DNA from: Hyperoplus lanceolatus
Taxonomy: Eukaryota; Chordata; Actinopteri; Uranoscopiformes; Ammodytidae
Length of the DNA stretch: 64,000 nucleotides
Assembly: GCA_026929865.2 (NCBI GenBank)
Contig: CM049410.1
Location: 23,280,001-23,344,000 of the forward strand
Direction of reading: 5' to 3'
Every line of letters begins with the position of its first letter. The stretch's first letter is position 1. Positions 63,530 through 64,000 of this stretch are shown one piece after another. The notes under the pieces are model-generated. The model was not told the origin of the DNA. It was given only the letters and a program-made list of their open reading frames with translations, and ran no database searches. The translations under genes were made by a program, and so were the position numbers.

Positions 63530-64000
63530 TGTGACACTGCAGGCAAAAAAAATGTTCAAGCATGTGTCAGTTTGGGGATTTCTGTCTATTTTGCTTCCAT
63601 AACATGCTGTCTTTCATACTAGTATAAATCAAAGGTCCAAAATGCATATTTAGGTGTTTATTTGACTAAACCTTACCTGTTTGCGTCTGTATACTTCTCC
63701 TATACAACCATCTTTAAAAGCCATTATCTCAACATTAGTTTTTTTCAGAACCAAAAGTCTCATCTTCTCAAGCACTTACATCAACTAAACTTTTCATAAT
63801 CATTCTAAGCACTATTCTGATGGTTAGTAGTTAATCTAGTCTGATTTATTATACATTTTGATCTTAAAAAGATGCTGCATTATACAAGTTAGGTATATTT
63901 TGATTTATAAAATGAATAAAAGGCTGTATCCAAAATCTGTTCTGTAAAAAGTAGGACATTAATATGTTGGAAAAATAAAATAAAGATTTCAACTCTGGCT
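63530..64000. mobile_element. Family C element reaching the window edge
   Basis: Starts gtgacactgcaggcaaaaaa and continues ttctgtctattttgcttcca, gtataaatcaaaggtccaaa, then aaaggctgtatccaaaatct and ataaagatttcaactctggc, the mirror of the 53450-53885 copy. The right terminus may lie outside the window. Confidence 0.65.

Overview
The window is a stretch of a ray-finned fish (teleost) genome. The evidence is spliced vertebrate genes with GT-AG introns, very long (CA/GT)n microsatellites, and many short inverted-repeat DNA transposons and a tRNA-derived SINE of teleost style. All five recognisable genes lie on the + strand. I rebuilt each one exon by exon, and every reading frame closes.

Layout: (1) 1-~18.5 kb, the 3' 20 coding exons of ap2a1 (alpha-1 adaptin of the AP-2 clathrin adaptor); the first ~93 codons are off the left edge. 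(2) ~18.5-21.7 kb, an intergenic block made mostly of decayed DNA transposons, one of them carrying a transposase-like remnant. (3) ~21.9-25.1 kb, a four-coding-exon dual-specificity phosphatase of the DUSP8/DUSP16 catalytic type that has no rhodanese (MAPK-docking) domain. (4) 26.3-~34.5 kb, rras (R-Ras small GTPase, 195 aa). (5) ~36.1-40.6 kb, prrg2 (transmembrane Gla protein, 202 aa). (6) 41.4-~61.8 kb, prr12 (proline-rich nuclear protein with AT-hooks and a DUF4211-type C-terminal domain, predicted 2751 aa, 16 coding exons). (7) 61.8-64 kb, repeat-rich DNA with no firm gene.

AP2A1, RRAS, PRRG2 and PRR12 are neighbours on human 19q13.33, so the block is conserved synteny. Their paralogues AP2A2, RRAS2, PRRG4 and QSER1 are on human 11p together with DUSP8. 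The phosphatase here is therefore a good candidate for a DUSP8 ohnologue that stayed in the 19q-type paralogon of fish. That is the most interesting gene-level observation.

The clearest unusual structures are a U12-type AT-AC intron in ap2a1, two phase-symmetric exons coding the ap2a1 hinge, a GC-AG last intron in prr12 followed by a long (ATT)n array, a roughly 230-residue Glu/Arg/Lys-only segment in prr12, 3' splice sites embedded in dinucleotide repeats, and at least six families of inverted-repeat elements, several nested. The genes do not form a pathway: they act in endocytosis, MAPK-type signalling, Ras signalling/adhesion, a membrane Gla protein and chromatin. They are grouped by ancestry, not by operon logic.
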